Below are positions 1 through 7,511 of a stretch of 13,762 nucleotides of DNA, piece by piece; the first letter of the stretch is position 1, and the number at the start of each line of letters is the position of its first letter. A program made the position numbers and the translations under genes. The notes beneath the pieces were generated by a model. It was given only the letters and a program-made list of their open reading frames with translations, was not told the origin of the DNA and searched no databases. The stretch comes from Stygibacter sp964604155 (lineage in GTDB: Bacteria; Cloacimonadota; Cloacimonadia; Cloacimonadales; TCS61): assembly GCA_964604155.1 (NCBI GenBank), contig CAZRXY010000100.1, positions 1-13,762 of the forward strand. The letters run 5' to 3'.

Positions 1-173
1 AAAGCCCTATGGAGCCTTATGCTCTTTTTAAACAAGCTCAAATCTATGCAAAAACTTCAAGGCGATATCTGGCTATGGTAAATTTGAATCTCTTGATCAG
101 AAAATTTACCAGCAGTGATGTGGTTCCAAAAGCTAAGGATTTGCTGGCTGAGCTGGAGAGTGCCCATGAATAA
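1..173 (+). CDS. 3' end of an upstream gene, probable TPR-repeat protein (partial)
   Basis: An open frame enters from the left edge (first full codon at base 3) and stops at TAA 171-173, giving about 56 residues. The visible peptide begins SPMEPYALFKQAQIYAKTS and ends LLAELESAHE. It is helical, with the alternating small and aromatic residues of a tetratricopeptide-type repeat: an A..Y.K pattern, then YLAMVNLNLLI, then a final A.DLLAEL helix. That resemblance is weak evidence for a TPR or YbgF-like protein and the function is unknown. Its last 8 bases overlap the start of the PilO/PilP-like gene (ATG 166), so the two are very probably co-transcribed and translationally coupled. Confidence 0.65.
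   Translation, partial: SPMEPYALFKQAQIYAKTSRRYLAMVNLNLLIRKFTSSDVVPKAKDLLAELESAHE
155..160 (+). promoter_or_regulatory. Shine-Dalgarno site that sets the start of the PilO/PilP-like gene
   Basis: GGAGAG lies 5 bases before ATG 166. The longer in-frame reading from ATG 115 would put a Trp-rich, unconserved-looking stretch ahead of the membrane anchor and has no comparable site. The start at 166 is therefore preferred. Confidence 0.7.
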
Positions 174-1050
174 TGCTTTGCGTATCACTTTGATGGTTTT
201 TGTACTTTTGCTATTGGTAGTGTCTGCCGGTTCTGTTTTTGTTAACCATCACAAAAGCAAAATTGCTGATTATCACGCAAAGATTAAGGAGATAGATGAG
301 AAAATCAGCAAATTAGATGAAGTTTTAGCTCAAAATATTGCTCAGAGAAAGGAACTGGAAAAAATTCAAAAACAGGTAGAAAATTTTGATAAGGCCATAC
401 TGGAATACGATAGTCCTCACATCACCTATGATTATTTATTGCAGATTACTGATAGACTTGAAGGTGATTTTGTGTTTGATTTCACATATTCGGGGCAAAA
501 GGAACAGGACGGTCTAATAACTAATACATATTTATTACGTGGTGAGACAAGGCTTAACCTGATGTATAAAATGATCTCGCATCTCGAGAAACAAAGCCCG
601 ATATATTACGTATATGATGTGGCTGTTTCCTCACGGGACATCACCATTTCAGATACAATAAGCTATTCATTCATGTTAGATTCCGTAAGTGAAAAGGCGG
701 TGCCACGTGAAGTGAATATTTCACTTAAAGATATTTCCTTAGTGCCTGAGGTGAGTAGATTATTTACTTGCGATCTGGAGATCGAGAAAATTGCTGCCAG
801 GCTGGCAGAGGAAAACAGGAATATTGGTTTATTTGATCTTAATGGTGCCCGTCTGATTGCTATTGTCGGTCAGGAAGCATATTTCAGAGATAACCAGGGT
901 CTTTTTCAGATTCTTAAGCCAGGGGATTATATAAAAGCAGGCATCCTTTCCAGTATAGATAGCAAATTGGGTTTGGTTACCTTTATAATAGATAATGGCG
1001 AAGGTGTTAAGGATGAGAAGATTTTTACAGTTGAGAGTGGAGGAAACTAA
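166..1050 (+). CDS. Membrane-anchored PilO/PilP-like assembly protein (type IV pilus / type II secretion type)
   Basis: This is a 294-residue inner-membrane protein with a large periplasmic part. Residues 7-27 are a single hydrophobic anchor, and residues 30-78 are a charged heptad-like coiled coil (KIKEIDEKISKLDEVL). Residues 83-172 have the layout of PilO: a helix, strands, then a 'y.L.G....ly.mi..Le' segment followed by beta strands, the ferredoxin-like fold. Residues 225-294 (RLIAIVGQEAYFRDNQG, then a KPGDYI turn) resemble the PilP/GspC domain that contacts the N0 domain of a secretin. PilO and PilP are separate proteins in model systems, so this looks like a fusion of the two roles. It overlaps the secretin gene by one base (TAATG), which fits a direct partnership across the periplasm. 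The family assignment rests on fold pattern and context, not strong identity; a GspC-like or divergent PilN protein is the alternative. Confidence 0.6.
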   Translation: MNNALRITLMVFVLLLLVVSAGSVFVNHHKSKIADYHAKIKEIDEKISKLDEVLAQNIAQRKELEKIQKQVENFDKAILEYDSPHITYDYLLQITDRLEGDFVFDFTYSGQKEQDGLITNTYLLRGETRLNLMYKMISHLEKQSPIYYVYDVAVSSRDITISDTISYSFMLDSVSEKAVPREVNISLKDISLVPEVSRLFTCDLEIEKIAARLAEENRNIGLFDLNGARLIAIVGQEAYFRDNQGLFQILKPGDYIKAGILSSIDSKLGLVTFIIDNGEGVKDEKIFTVESGGN

Positions 1051-2138
1051 TGAAAGATACAAAGAAAATTATAATTTTGCTATTCCTGAGTCTAATATCT
1101 GTTCAGCTCATGTCAAATCAAACACAGGAAGAGACCATATCTCTAAGCAGAAATACTACCATCAATGATGCCTTACTTACAATAGAGACGATATCAATCA
1201 AAACCGAAGGTAAAAAGATATATAATCTATCATCCATAGATGCCGCCTTAGGATTTCCACTCAAAAATTCTGCCTGGAAAGATGCTCTGAATATTATATG
1301 CTCCAGCCATAACCTGAAACAAGAAGAAAAAGCCGGCACGATAATAATTAGTGATATGGTCCAGGAGGAAACAAAAACTCCGGGACTTACTATAGATAGG
1401 AGACAGGTAAAAATTAGTGCACGAGTGCTGGAAATCCAGAAATCATTTGCTGATAATATTGGAATTGACTGGTCGAGCATTATTAATGGAGCCGTAGATA
1501 TCACGGGGAATATTGCCTTTAAGGGTGCTTCTGCAGTAGGCTCAAGTCTTTTCCAGGCGAGCGCTTCCAGCAATATGGAATCTGGTGGACAAACCATTAA
1601 AGTAGATGCCCTTATCGCTTTTCTGCAAGAGAATCAGGGTGGAGAAGTACTGGCAGAGCCTTCTATTTTCGTGGATTCCGGGCAAAAAGGTTTTATCCAG
1701 GTAGGAAAGGATTTCTCTATCAAAACTGTCGATGATGCTGGAAATACAACTGATCAATTTTTCTCTACCGGCGTTATACTAGACGTGATACCTACAATTG
1801 TCAGCGATGATGATGGTAATGAAGCGATCAATTTAAATATTATTGTAGAGCGTTCTTCTGCCATACCCGGAGAAGTATCCACCGAAATCACCAAAAGCAA
1901 GGCAACCAGTTCTATCACCTTGTTCGATGGTGAAGAAACTTCCATTGGCGGACTCTATGATAAGGATGAAACACGCTCACGAGGTGGTATACCTTTATTG
2001 AGAGACCTGCCCTGGTGGTTTTTTGGCTTAAGATATATCTTTGGCTATGAAATTCACAATGTTACCGAAAAGGAACTTGTTATCATCATCAAAGCAGAAG
2101 TGATTGATCCCATATTAATGAGAAGGAATAATAAATGA
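1050..2138 (+). CDS. Compact secretin (PilQ/GspD family outer-membrane channel)
   Basis: This 362-residue secretin should form a multimeric outer-membrane pore. A signal peptide covers about residues 1-22. Residues 30-101 form a secretin N0/STN-type domain ('...LKNSAWKDALNIICSSH...GTIIIS'). Residues 117-350 are the secretin core: KISARVLEIQ; the conserved GGEVLAEPSIFVDSGQ strand pair leading to IQVG; GVILDVIPTI; LFDGEETSIGGL; then the signature GGIPLLRDLP at 312-321 and a closing KELVIIIKAEVI strand. It is much shorter than typical GspD or PilQ (usually 600 residues or more) because the additional N1-N3 or AMIN modules are missing. The segment after the signature (PWWFFGLRYIFGY) is longer and more aromatic than the usual 'IPxLGxLF'. 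The start at 1050 has GGAGG at 1039-1043 and overlaps the preceding stop. Family identity is secure; whether it serves pili, type II-like secretion or something else is not decided by the sequence. Confidence 0.88.
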   Translation: MKDTKKIIILLFLSLISVQLMSNQTQEETISLSRNTTINDALLTIETISIKTEGKKIYNLSSIDAALGFPLKNSAWKDALNIICSSHNLKQEEKAGTIIISDMVQEETKTPGLTIDRRQVKISARVLEIQKSFADNIGIDWSSIINGAVDITGNIAFKGASAVGSSLFQASASSNMESGGQTIKVDALIAFLQENQGGEVLAEPSIFVDSGQKGFIQVGKDFSIKTVDDAGNTTDQFFSTGVILDVIPTIVSDDDGNEAINLNIIVERSSAIPGEVSTEITKSKATSSITLFDGEETSIGGLYDKDETRSRGGIPLLRDLPWWFFGLRYIFGYEIHNVTEKELVIIIKAEVIDPILMRRNNK

Positions 2139-3982
2139 TGAAAGCTTCAATAAATATCTTCCAGTTCTTTATTATAATGGTATTCTCTCTGATCTTGTTG
2201 AGTTGCAATACTATCACTTCTCCGATTGATGAAGACACTCCCACTGCTCTAAAAATCCAGAAACTCTCTAATTTTAGTATCAGACTTTCCTGGGAATATG
2301 AGATAACTTCTGAAGATACTATTTATTATCAGATAGCACGCAAGTCAGGCACGGGAAGCTGGACAGAAGATATAGTAACTCTTGCCTCAGATATTTATCA
2401 CTTTACAGATTATATCCCTACTACAGACAGCGTAGCTTATGCCTATAAAGTAAGGTATTATAATTATTCACTTGATTTGGTTTCACCATATTCAGAAACC
2501 ATTGCCTTTCTATCTGAAAATACTAATCCCATCAATATGAAAATATCTCAGCTTACTCAGGAGAATCTGGAAATAACCTGGAAAGATCGCTGCATCGGGG
2601 AACAGGGATATATAATCGATAAAAGGATCAATGATGGGTCTTGGGAAGAAGGGTATCTCCTGCTTGAGCCCGATGCTGAAAGATTTACAGATACAACGGC
2701 TCTTTTTGATTCTGTTTCTTACCGGCTGTGTGCCTATATCGGAGTCTCAAAAACAGAATATCTTTCGCAAAGCCATTTTTCCACTTTGCTGGCACCTTCA
2801 GATTTAGAATGTTCTATTCCTGATTTAAATAAAATCAGGCTGAACTGGCAGGATAACAGTACCGGAGAAGCTGGATTTTATATCGATAAAAAAATCGGTG
2901 AGTTGGACTGGCAGATTAGTTATGCCTCAGTTCCAGAAAATATCACTACTTTTGTGGATGATAATCTTTTGCCCTGCGGGACGCTGAATTACAGAATACG
3001 AGCTTATAGTAACAGCTATTTTTCTGGCTATTCTGATCTCGCGTCTCTTAATATCAATCTGGAAATACTTTGTTCCTATCCTACTCCCGGGAACGCTCTC
3101 GAAGTATTTTTGCCCGTTGATAATATCTATATTCCCCAGTGGACAGCCTTTATCTCTGATAGTTATGAAGGTCTGGCAATTCTGGATTGTCATAATCCGG
3201 CAGGTCCCACAGAAATTGTCACCTACTCCGACCTCTGGGGAGATAGAACTCTTTCTTCATTTGCCCAGGGAAATTTTGTCTATGTTGCCACTCAAAGCCT
3301 GGCAAATGCTGTGGGTGGTATCCAGAAAGTAGATGTTTCTACCTTTGATAACCCTATTATCTCACATGTAACCCCTACCAGCGGTATTCCCAAATCACTC
3401 TATGTAGAAGGTGATTATGCCTATCTGGCAGAAGGTGATAGCGGGCTTTCTATAATGTATATTGCCTCATCTATCCCTGATTTCATCTCTAATATCGATC
3501 TGAATGACGCTCGCAGCATCGTAGTAAGACAAATATCTAACAGCGTTTATGCCCTGATTGCAGATGGGCTAAATAGTGGTCTGGCTGTTATTGATGTCTC
3601 CCTTCCTGATGATCCTATCCAGATTGGCAGCCTTCCGCTGCCCGGTTTGGCTATTGATGTTCATTTCTCTAATGATTTTATCTGTCTGGCAAATGGCGAG
3701 GAAGGACTCGAAATTATAGATGTGACCAATATGAATAACCCTCAGAGCATCACCACCATCCATACGGGAGGCTTTGTTAATAGTGTCTTTGCTGTCGGAA
3801 ATTATATCTATATCACAGATTATGAGAAAGGTTTATTTGTGATTGATGCGAGTGTTCCTTTAGATTCATATATACTTGGCTATCTCTATATGGATACGCA
3901 GCCCGTTTCTATACATGTCTCGGGCAGTTATGCCTATATCACAGATAATCAAGGTCTGAAGATTGTAAAAATAAAACCGTAA
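2135..3982 (+). CDS. Surface/outer-membrane lipoprotein with three FnIII-like domains and a seven-repeat LVIVD propeller
   Basis: The protein has 615 residues. A type II signal peptide ends in the lipobox L-L-S-C with the lipidated cysteine at C24. Three fibronectin-III-like domains follow at about 36-127, 131-219 and 220-308; the second and third share a pattern of E-x-G-[YF] ... IDK ... W ... Y. The C-terminal half (about 318-615) carries seven copies of an 'xGLxIIDVxxxxNP' motif starting near residues 346, 394, 436, 481, 523, 565 and 606. These are LVIVD repeats, spaced 41-48 residues, and predict a seven-bladed beta-propeller for binding or adhesion rather than catalysis. The gene overlaps the secretin by 4 bases (ATGA), so the two are coupled. 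AAGGA at 2123-2127 serves either ATG 2135 or the adjacent ATG 2138. Its position suggests it works with or is exported through the secretin, possibly as a surface cap or accessory lipoprotein; that role is inference. Confidence 0.82.
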   Translation: MMKASINIFQFFIIMVFSLILLSCNTITSPIDEDTPTALKIQKLSNFSIRLSWEYEITSEDTIYYQIARKSGTGSWTEDIVTLASDIYHFTDYIPTTDSVAYAYKVRYYNYSLDLVSPYSETIAFLSENTNPINMKISQLTQENLEITWKDRCIGEQGYIIDKRINDGSWEEGYLLLEPDAERFTDTTALFDSVSYRLCAYIGVSKTEYLSQSHFSTLLAPSDLECSIPDLNKIRLNWQDNSTGEAGFYIDKKIGELDWQISYASVPENITTFVDDNLLPCGTLNYRIRAYSNSYFSGYSDLASLNINLEILCSYPTPGNALEVFLPVDNIYIPQWTAFISDSYEGLAILDCHNPAGPTEIVTYSDLWGDRTLSSFAQGNFVYVATQSLANAVGGIQKVDVSTFDNPIISHVTPTSGIPKSLYVEGDYAYLAEGDSGLSIMYIASSIPDFISNIDLNDARSIVVRQISNSVYALIADGLNSGLAVIDVSLPDDPIQIGSLPLPGLAIDVHFSNDFICLANGEEGLEIIDVTNMNNPQSITTIHTGGFVNSVFAVGNYIYITDYEKGLFVIDASVPLDSYILGYLYMDTQPVSIHVSGSYAYITDNQGLKIVKIKP

Positions 3983-4001
3983 AGTATTTTAAGGAGGAAA
4001 A

Positions 4002-7000
4002 ATGAAAAAATGCTTAGTTGCTATTATGTTGACTTTATGTCTCACCGTATTTGCAGCAACAGAGGTGCCTGCAGGTAATGTGAGCGGTACCTGGGATCTG
4101 GCTGGAAGCCCCTATAATATCAATGGAGAAATCCAGATATTAGCGGGAGAAACCCTTGTAATTGAAGCCGGTGTCACTGTCAATTTCACAGGACACCATA
4201 AGTTTAACGTGTATGGTTCTATCGAAGCTACAGGTTCTGCTGGGAATGAAATCATTTTTACAGCAGATAATGCCGTAACCGGCTGGCATGGCATGAGATT
4301 TTTTGATACTACAACTACCGGACAACCCCTTTCTCAGCTCGTGTATTGCAATTTTGAATATGGCAGAGCTACAGGCGTATCACCAGACTATCAGGGTGGA
4401 GCTATCTATTGTGCCGATTCTTCAGAACTATTCATCCAGTACTGCTCATTTGCCAATAACAGTGCCACTACGGGTGGTGCATTTTATTTAAGCAATTCAG
4501 CTATAACAGCGGAATTTGTGGAAATCACCGGAAACGTCGCCTCAGGTGCCGGCGGAGCCATCTATCTTAATAGTTCCGATATCAATCTGTCTGATGCAGA
4601 AATCACTTCCAATAGCTCGCTCTACGATGGCGGAGCTATCAATTGCTTTAATTCTGATCCAGTTCTGAACCGTGTTATCCTTGCCAGTAATATTACCTTA
4701 TGGAACGGCGGCGGTATTTCTGCCTTTAATAATTCTCATCCTGTACTCAATAAAGTTACTATTGCAGGTAATATCGCCGAACAAAACGGTTCTGCCCTTG
4801 CCTGTCTCTATAATTCCACGATTACAATGACAAATTCTATCGTCTGGAATAATGCCTACAATGGCATCTATGTAGAGCCCGGCACTGCTTTTGCAGCCAC
4901 GTATTCAAACCTGGCTTTTAGTTCCGGACAAAGTTATTTTGGTGAAGGTTGTATTCAGCAAGACCCCATGTTCGTTAATCCTGCTGCTGGCGATTATTCT
5001 CTTTCGTGGGAAAATGCACCTACTCCGGACGAGACCATGTCCCCCTGTATAGATAGCGGTGATCCGGATGGTGATCCCGATCCGGATGGTACAATAGCAG
5101 ATATGGGTGCTGTTTATTATCCACAGGTAGGGATTCAAGGTGTGGTAACGCTCGATGGCGGCACCGGAAGTGTACAAAATGTTTTAATCACAGTAACCCT
5201 CACAGTTCCTCCAAATACTGCCTATACCACAAATCCTGATGCTGGGGGGAATTATTTCATAGACCTGCCCTCCGGTATTTATGATTTCTCGGCTGCTCTG
5301 GCAGGCTATAGCACCTTCACGCAGGCTGCCCTTGATATCACACAACAGCTTGTTACACTCAATGTTACGCTCACGCCTCCACCTCCTGGATTTATCGTGG
5401 GAGAAGTCGAAATAGAAGGTATTGGTAATATCACCTCAGTGCTTGTGGGAGCAGGTGGAATTTCCACAAATCCTTATGCCGTGCTTGATCCGATCTCAGG
5501 TGATGTTCTATATTATGAATACTCTTTAGAAATCAGTCCGGGGGTTTATACTGTTACGGCTTCACTCGCCGGCTATGAAACTCAAACTGAAGAAAACATT
5601 GCTGTGATATCAGGACAGCAAACTACCGGTGTAGATTTTTACCTGCCACTTATCCTTAATGAAGGTGTGATTGCGGGAACAGTAACTCTGTTAGGCGGAG
5701 CAGGTGATGTGCAAAACGTGGTTATCACTGCTGGTGATGAATCCACTTCCCCTGCTGTGGATGGCACCTATGAAATCACAATTTTAAATGGCACCTATGA
5801 CGTGAGTGCCAGCCTTGAAGGATATTCATCATTGACTCAGCAGGACGTTATCGTTACTGCTTTTTTAACAACTTCTGGTATAGATTTTGATCTGATAGAT
5901 AGCTGGGAACCTGTTCCGGGGACTCAATATACTATGTCTATGTTTGCCACTGTTACTTATGATGGTAATTTCCTTGATAATTCCGGCAGCAATCAGTTAG
6001 CTGCCTTTAGCTGGGACGCATCGGGTTTGGTGGAAGAATGTCGCGGCACTGCTACCTGGATTGCCGGCGATCATTATTTCTGGGATTGCCCCTTTAGCCT
6101 GGACGGTTTCTGGTATATCACTATAGTCGGTGATGATAATAGCGGTCTGGAAAATATCTGGTTTGATTTTTATAATTCAGAATTAGGAATTATTGAAGAC
6201 TGTAACGAAATGATCTTTTTTGATGACGGTATGTATGGGGCAGGATTTAATCTTACGATAGATTCTCCGATCACAGATGTATCCTATGACTTGGTGGAAA
6301 ACTGGAACTGGGTTTCATTTAACCGTTTGCCGGTTAATTCTCATGTGTCTGTTGTTTTTGATGAACTGGATGATGTTCCGGATATTCTGCAAATAAAAAA
6401 CCAGGTTTCCTTTGCACAGTATGACGGTCCCAGCGGACTTTGGGTGGGGGGACTCACTCATACCGCTTACGATACCGGATACAAAATCAATATGCTAAAT
6501 GCATATGATGATTTCACTTTTAGTGGCGAAAAAATTAATCCGTTGATATTCCCAATTTCTATCGTGGAAGGATACAACTGGATCAGCTATATCCCGGATA
6601 CCCCGCTTTCGCTCGATGATGCACTGCAAAGCCTCACTATTCCTCTGGGTTCTTCCGTAAAAACCCAAACACAATCTGCAGTTAATTATGGCGAGTGGAT
6701 AGGTGATTTGCAATTGATGCGACCTGGGAAAGCATATATCTTTAACTGGCAGCAGGAAGTGGAAGACCCGGTTTATCTTTTTTATCCTCCGGAATCTGCT
6801 ATCACCCGCCAGGAATTTACTTTTGAAAATAATTCTAATCTCGCTGACTGGCAGCTTGCCACCGGCTATGAATCTAATATGATCCTGATGGCTGAAATTA
6901 GTGCAGATGGCAAAACCATCTGCGATGATAACAGTTATTCGCTGGGTGTTTTTGACGATGATGGTGTCTGCCGCAGTATTGGCAAGCTGGAAGATGATTT

Positions 7001-7448
7001 CTGGTATTTCACTATCGCCGGTGACTCTCCACAGCCTTTGCATCTCAGGCTCTTTAACAGCATTACGCAAAATACTTCATCGTCTTCTGAATCCCTGCTT
7101 TATTCACCAAATTCTATAACCGGCAATCCAATTGAGCCAATGTCATTTGAATTTACTGCCGGCGAAAACGTGCCAGACCTGCCTCAGAGTCTGATGCTTA
7201 AGGGTAATTACCCCAATCCGTTCAATCCATCAACCGTGTTCAGCTATGCTCTGCCTTATGCCGGAAAGGTCAATCTCAGTATTTATAATACCAGAGGACA
7301 ATTGGTAGAAGTACTTGTTGACCAGATGCAGCAGCCTGGTGATTACGATATCAATTGGGACGCCTCAGACTTTAGTTCTGGTATATATTACTATAAACTT
7401 AGCCTGGGTGACCGGAATGTCGTTAATAAGTGTATTCTGATGAAATAA
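4002..7448 (+). CDS. Large exported multidomain protein: beta-helix, carboxypeptidase-regulatory-like repeats, duplicated CRG-type domain, type IX-style C-terminal tail
   Basis: The protein has 1148 residues with a signal peptide at about 1-18. Residues 26-330 form a right-handed beta-helix with GGAIY-like turns at 132, 158, 184, 210, 236 and 263, almost exactly every 26 residues. An Asp-rich segment (DSGDPDGDPDPDG, 351-363) of calcium-binding appearance closes it. Three Ig-like carboxypeptidase-regulatory domains follow at about 377-457, 463-549 and 555-632. A domain with a CRG-type core lies at 634-754 and diverges into a second copy at 938-1052. Between them is a tandem module (766-845, 846-930) of the 'WNWVSF ... 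IKNQ ... WVGGL' type. Residues 1060-1148 are a FlgD-like/por-type sorting tail (NYPNPFNPST ... SSGIYYYKLSL ... KCILMK). It is probably a cell-surface or released adhesin-like protein; no catalytic site was recognised. AAGGAGG at 3991-3997 marks the start, 19 bases after the lipoprotein gene, and a strong terminator follows. Confidence 0.85.
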   Translation: MKKCLVAIMLTLCLTVFAATEVPAGNVSGTWDLAGSPYNINGEIQILAGETLVIEAGVTVNFTGHHKFNVYGSIEATGSAGNEIIFTADNAVTGWHGMRFFDTTTTGQPLSQLVYCNFEYGRATGVSPDYQGGAIYCADSSELFIQYCSFANNSATTGGAFYLSNSAITAEFVEITGNVASGAGGAIYLNSSDINLSDAEITSNSSLYDGGAINCFNSDPVLNRVILASNITLWNGGGISAFNNSHPVLNKVTIAGNIAEQNGSALACLYNSTITMTNSIVWNNAYNGIYVEPGTAFAATYSNLAFSSGQSYFGEGCIQQDPMFVNPAAGDYSLSWENAPTPDETMSPCIDSGDPDGDPDPDGTIADMGAVYYPQVGIQGVVTLDGGTGSVQNVLITVTLTVPPNTAYTTNPDAGGNYFIDLPSGIYDFSAALAGYSTFTQAALDITQQLVTLNVTLTPPPPGFIVGEVEIEGIGNITSVLVGAGGISTNPYAVLDPISGDVLYYEYSLEISPGVYTVTASLAGYETQTEENIAVISGQQTTGVDFYLPLILNEGVIAGTVTLLGGAGDVQNVVITAGDESTSPAVDGTYEITILNGTYDVSASLEGYSSLTQQDVIVTAFLTTSGIDFDLIDSWEPVPGTQYTMSMFATVTYDGNFLDNSGSNQLAAFSWDASGLVEECRGTATWIAGDHYFWDCPFSLDGFWYITIVGDDNSGLENIWFDFYNSELGIIEDCNEMIFFDDGMYGAGFNLTIDSPITDVSYDLVENWNWVSFNRLPVNSHVSVVFDELDDVPDILQIKNQVSFAQYDGPSGLWVGGLTHTAYDTGYKINMLNAYDDFTFSGEKINPLIFPISIVEGYNWISYIPDTPLSLDDALQSLTIPLGSSVKTQTQSAVNYGEWIGDLQLMRPGKAYIFNWQQEVEDPVYLFYPPESAITRQEFTFENNSNLADWQLATGYESNMILMAEISADGKTICDDNSYSLGVFDDDGVCRSIGKLEDDFWYFTIAGDSPQPLHLRLFNSITQNTSSSSESLLYSPNSITGNPIEPMSFEFTAGENVPDLPQSLMLKGNYPNPFNPSTVFSYALPYAGKVNLSIYNTRGQLVEVLVDQMQQPGDYDINWDASDFSSGIYYYKLSLGDRNVVNKCILMK
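4395..4814 (+). repeat. Tandem 78-base (26-residue) beta-helix coil repeats
   Basis: Six consecutive coils each carry a GG[AG][IF]-like turn. The first glycine lies at residues 132, 158, 184, 210, 236 and 263, giving spacings of 26, 26, 26, 26 and 27. The DNA is diverged between units, so this is an old protein-level repeat and not a recent DNA expansion. Confidence 0.8.
5061..5090 (+). repeat. Short direct repeat encoding an Asp-rich, probably calcium-binding loop
   Basis: GATCCGGATGGT occurs at 5061-5072 and again at 5079-5090, separated by GATCCC. It encodes DPDG-DP-DPDG inside the 'CIDSGDPDGDPDPDG' segment. Dense Asp/Gly spacing of this kind usually binds calcium; the perfect 12-base identity points to local slippage. 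Confidence 0.75.
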
Positions 7449-7457
7449 ATTGTTTAT

Positions 7458-7487
7458 GACCCCGAAGCAGAGCTTCGGGGTCTTTTT
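7458..7487 (+). terminator. Strong intrinsic terminator at the end of the secretin/surface-protein operon
   Basis: Left arm GACCCCGAAGC (7458-7468), loop AGA (7469-7471) and right arm GCTTCGGGGTC (7472-7482) form a perfect 11-base-pair GC-rich stem followed by TTTTT (7483-7487). It starts 9 bases after the stop codon of the large surface-protein gene. Confidence 0.95.
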
Positions 7488-7511
7488 CTATTGATTTTGG
7501 AGTTGCTTCTT

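Noticed and set aside
1118..1597. 159-codon minus-strand open frame inside the secretin gene
   Set aside because: It lies opposite the N0 domain and secretin core, whose conserved motifs show that the plus strand is coding.
6495..7070. 191-codon minus-strand open frame inside the large surface-protein gene
   Set aside because: It is antisense to conserved domain sequence, has no recognisable protein features and is explained by the codon use of the real gene.
4002..7448. Catalytic polysaccharide-lyase or peptidase function for the beta-helix protein
   Set aside because: No catalytic residue cluster typical of lyases or peptidases is visible. The carboxypeptidase-regulatory domains are Ig-like repeats, not enzymes.
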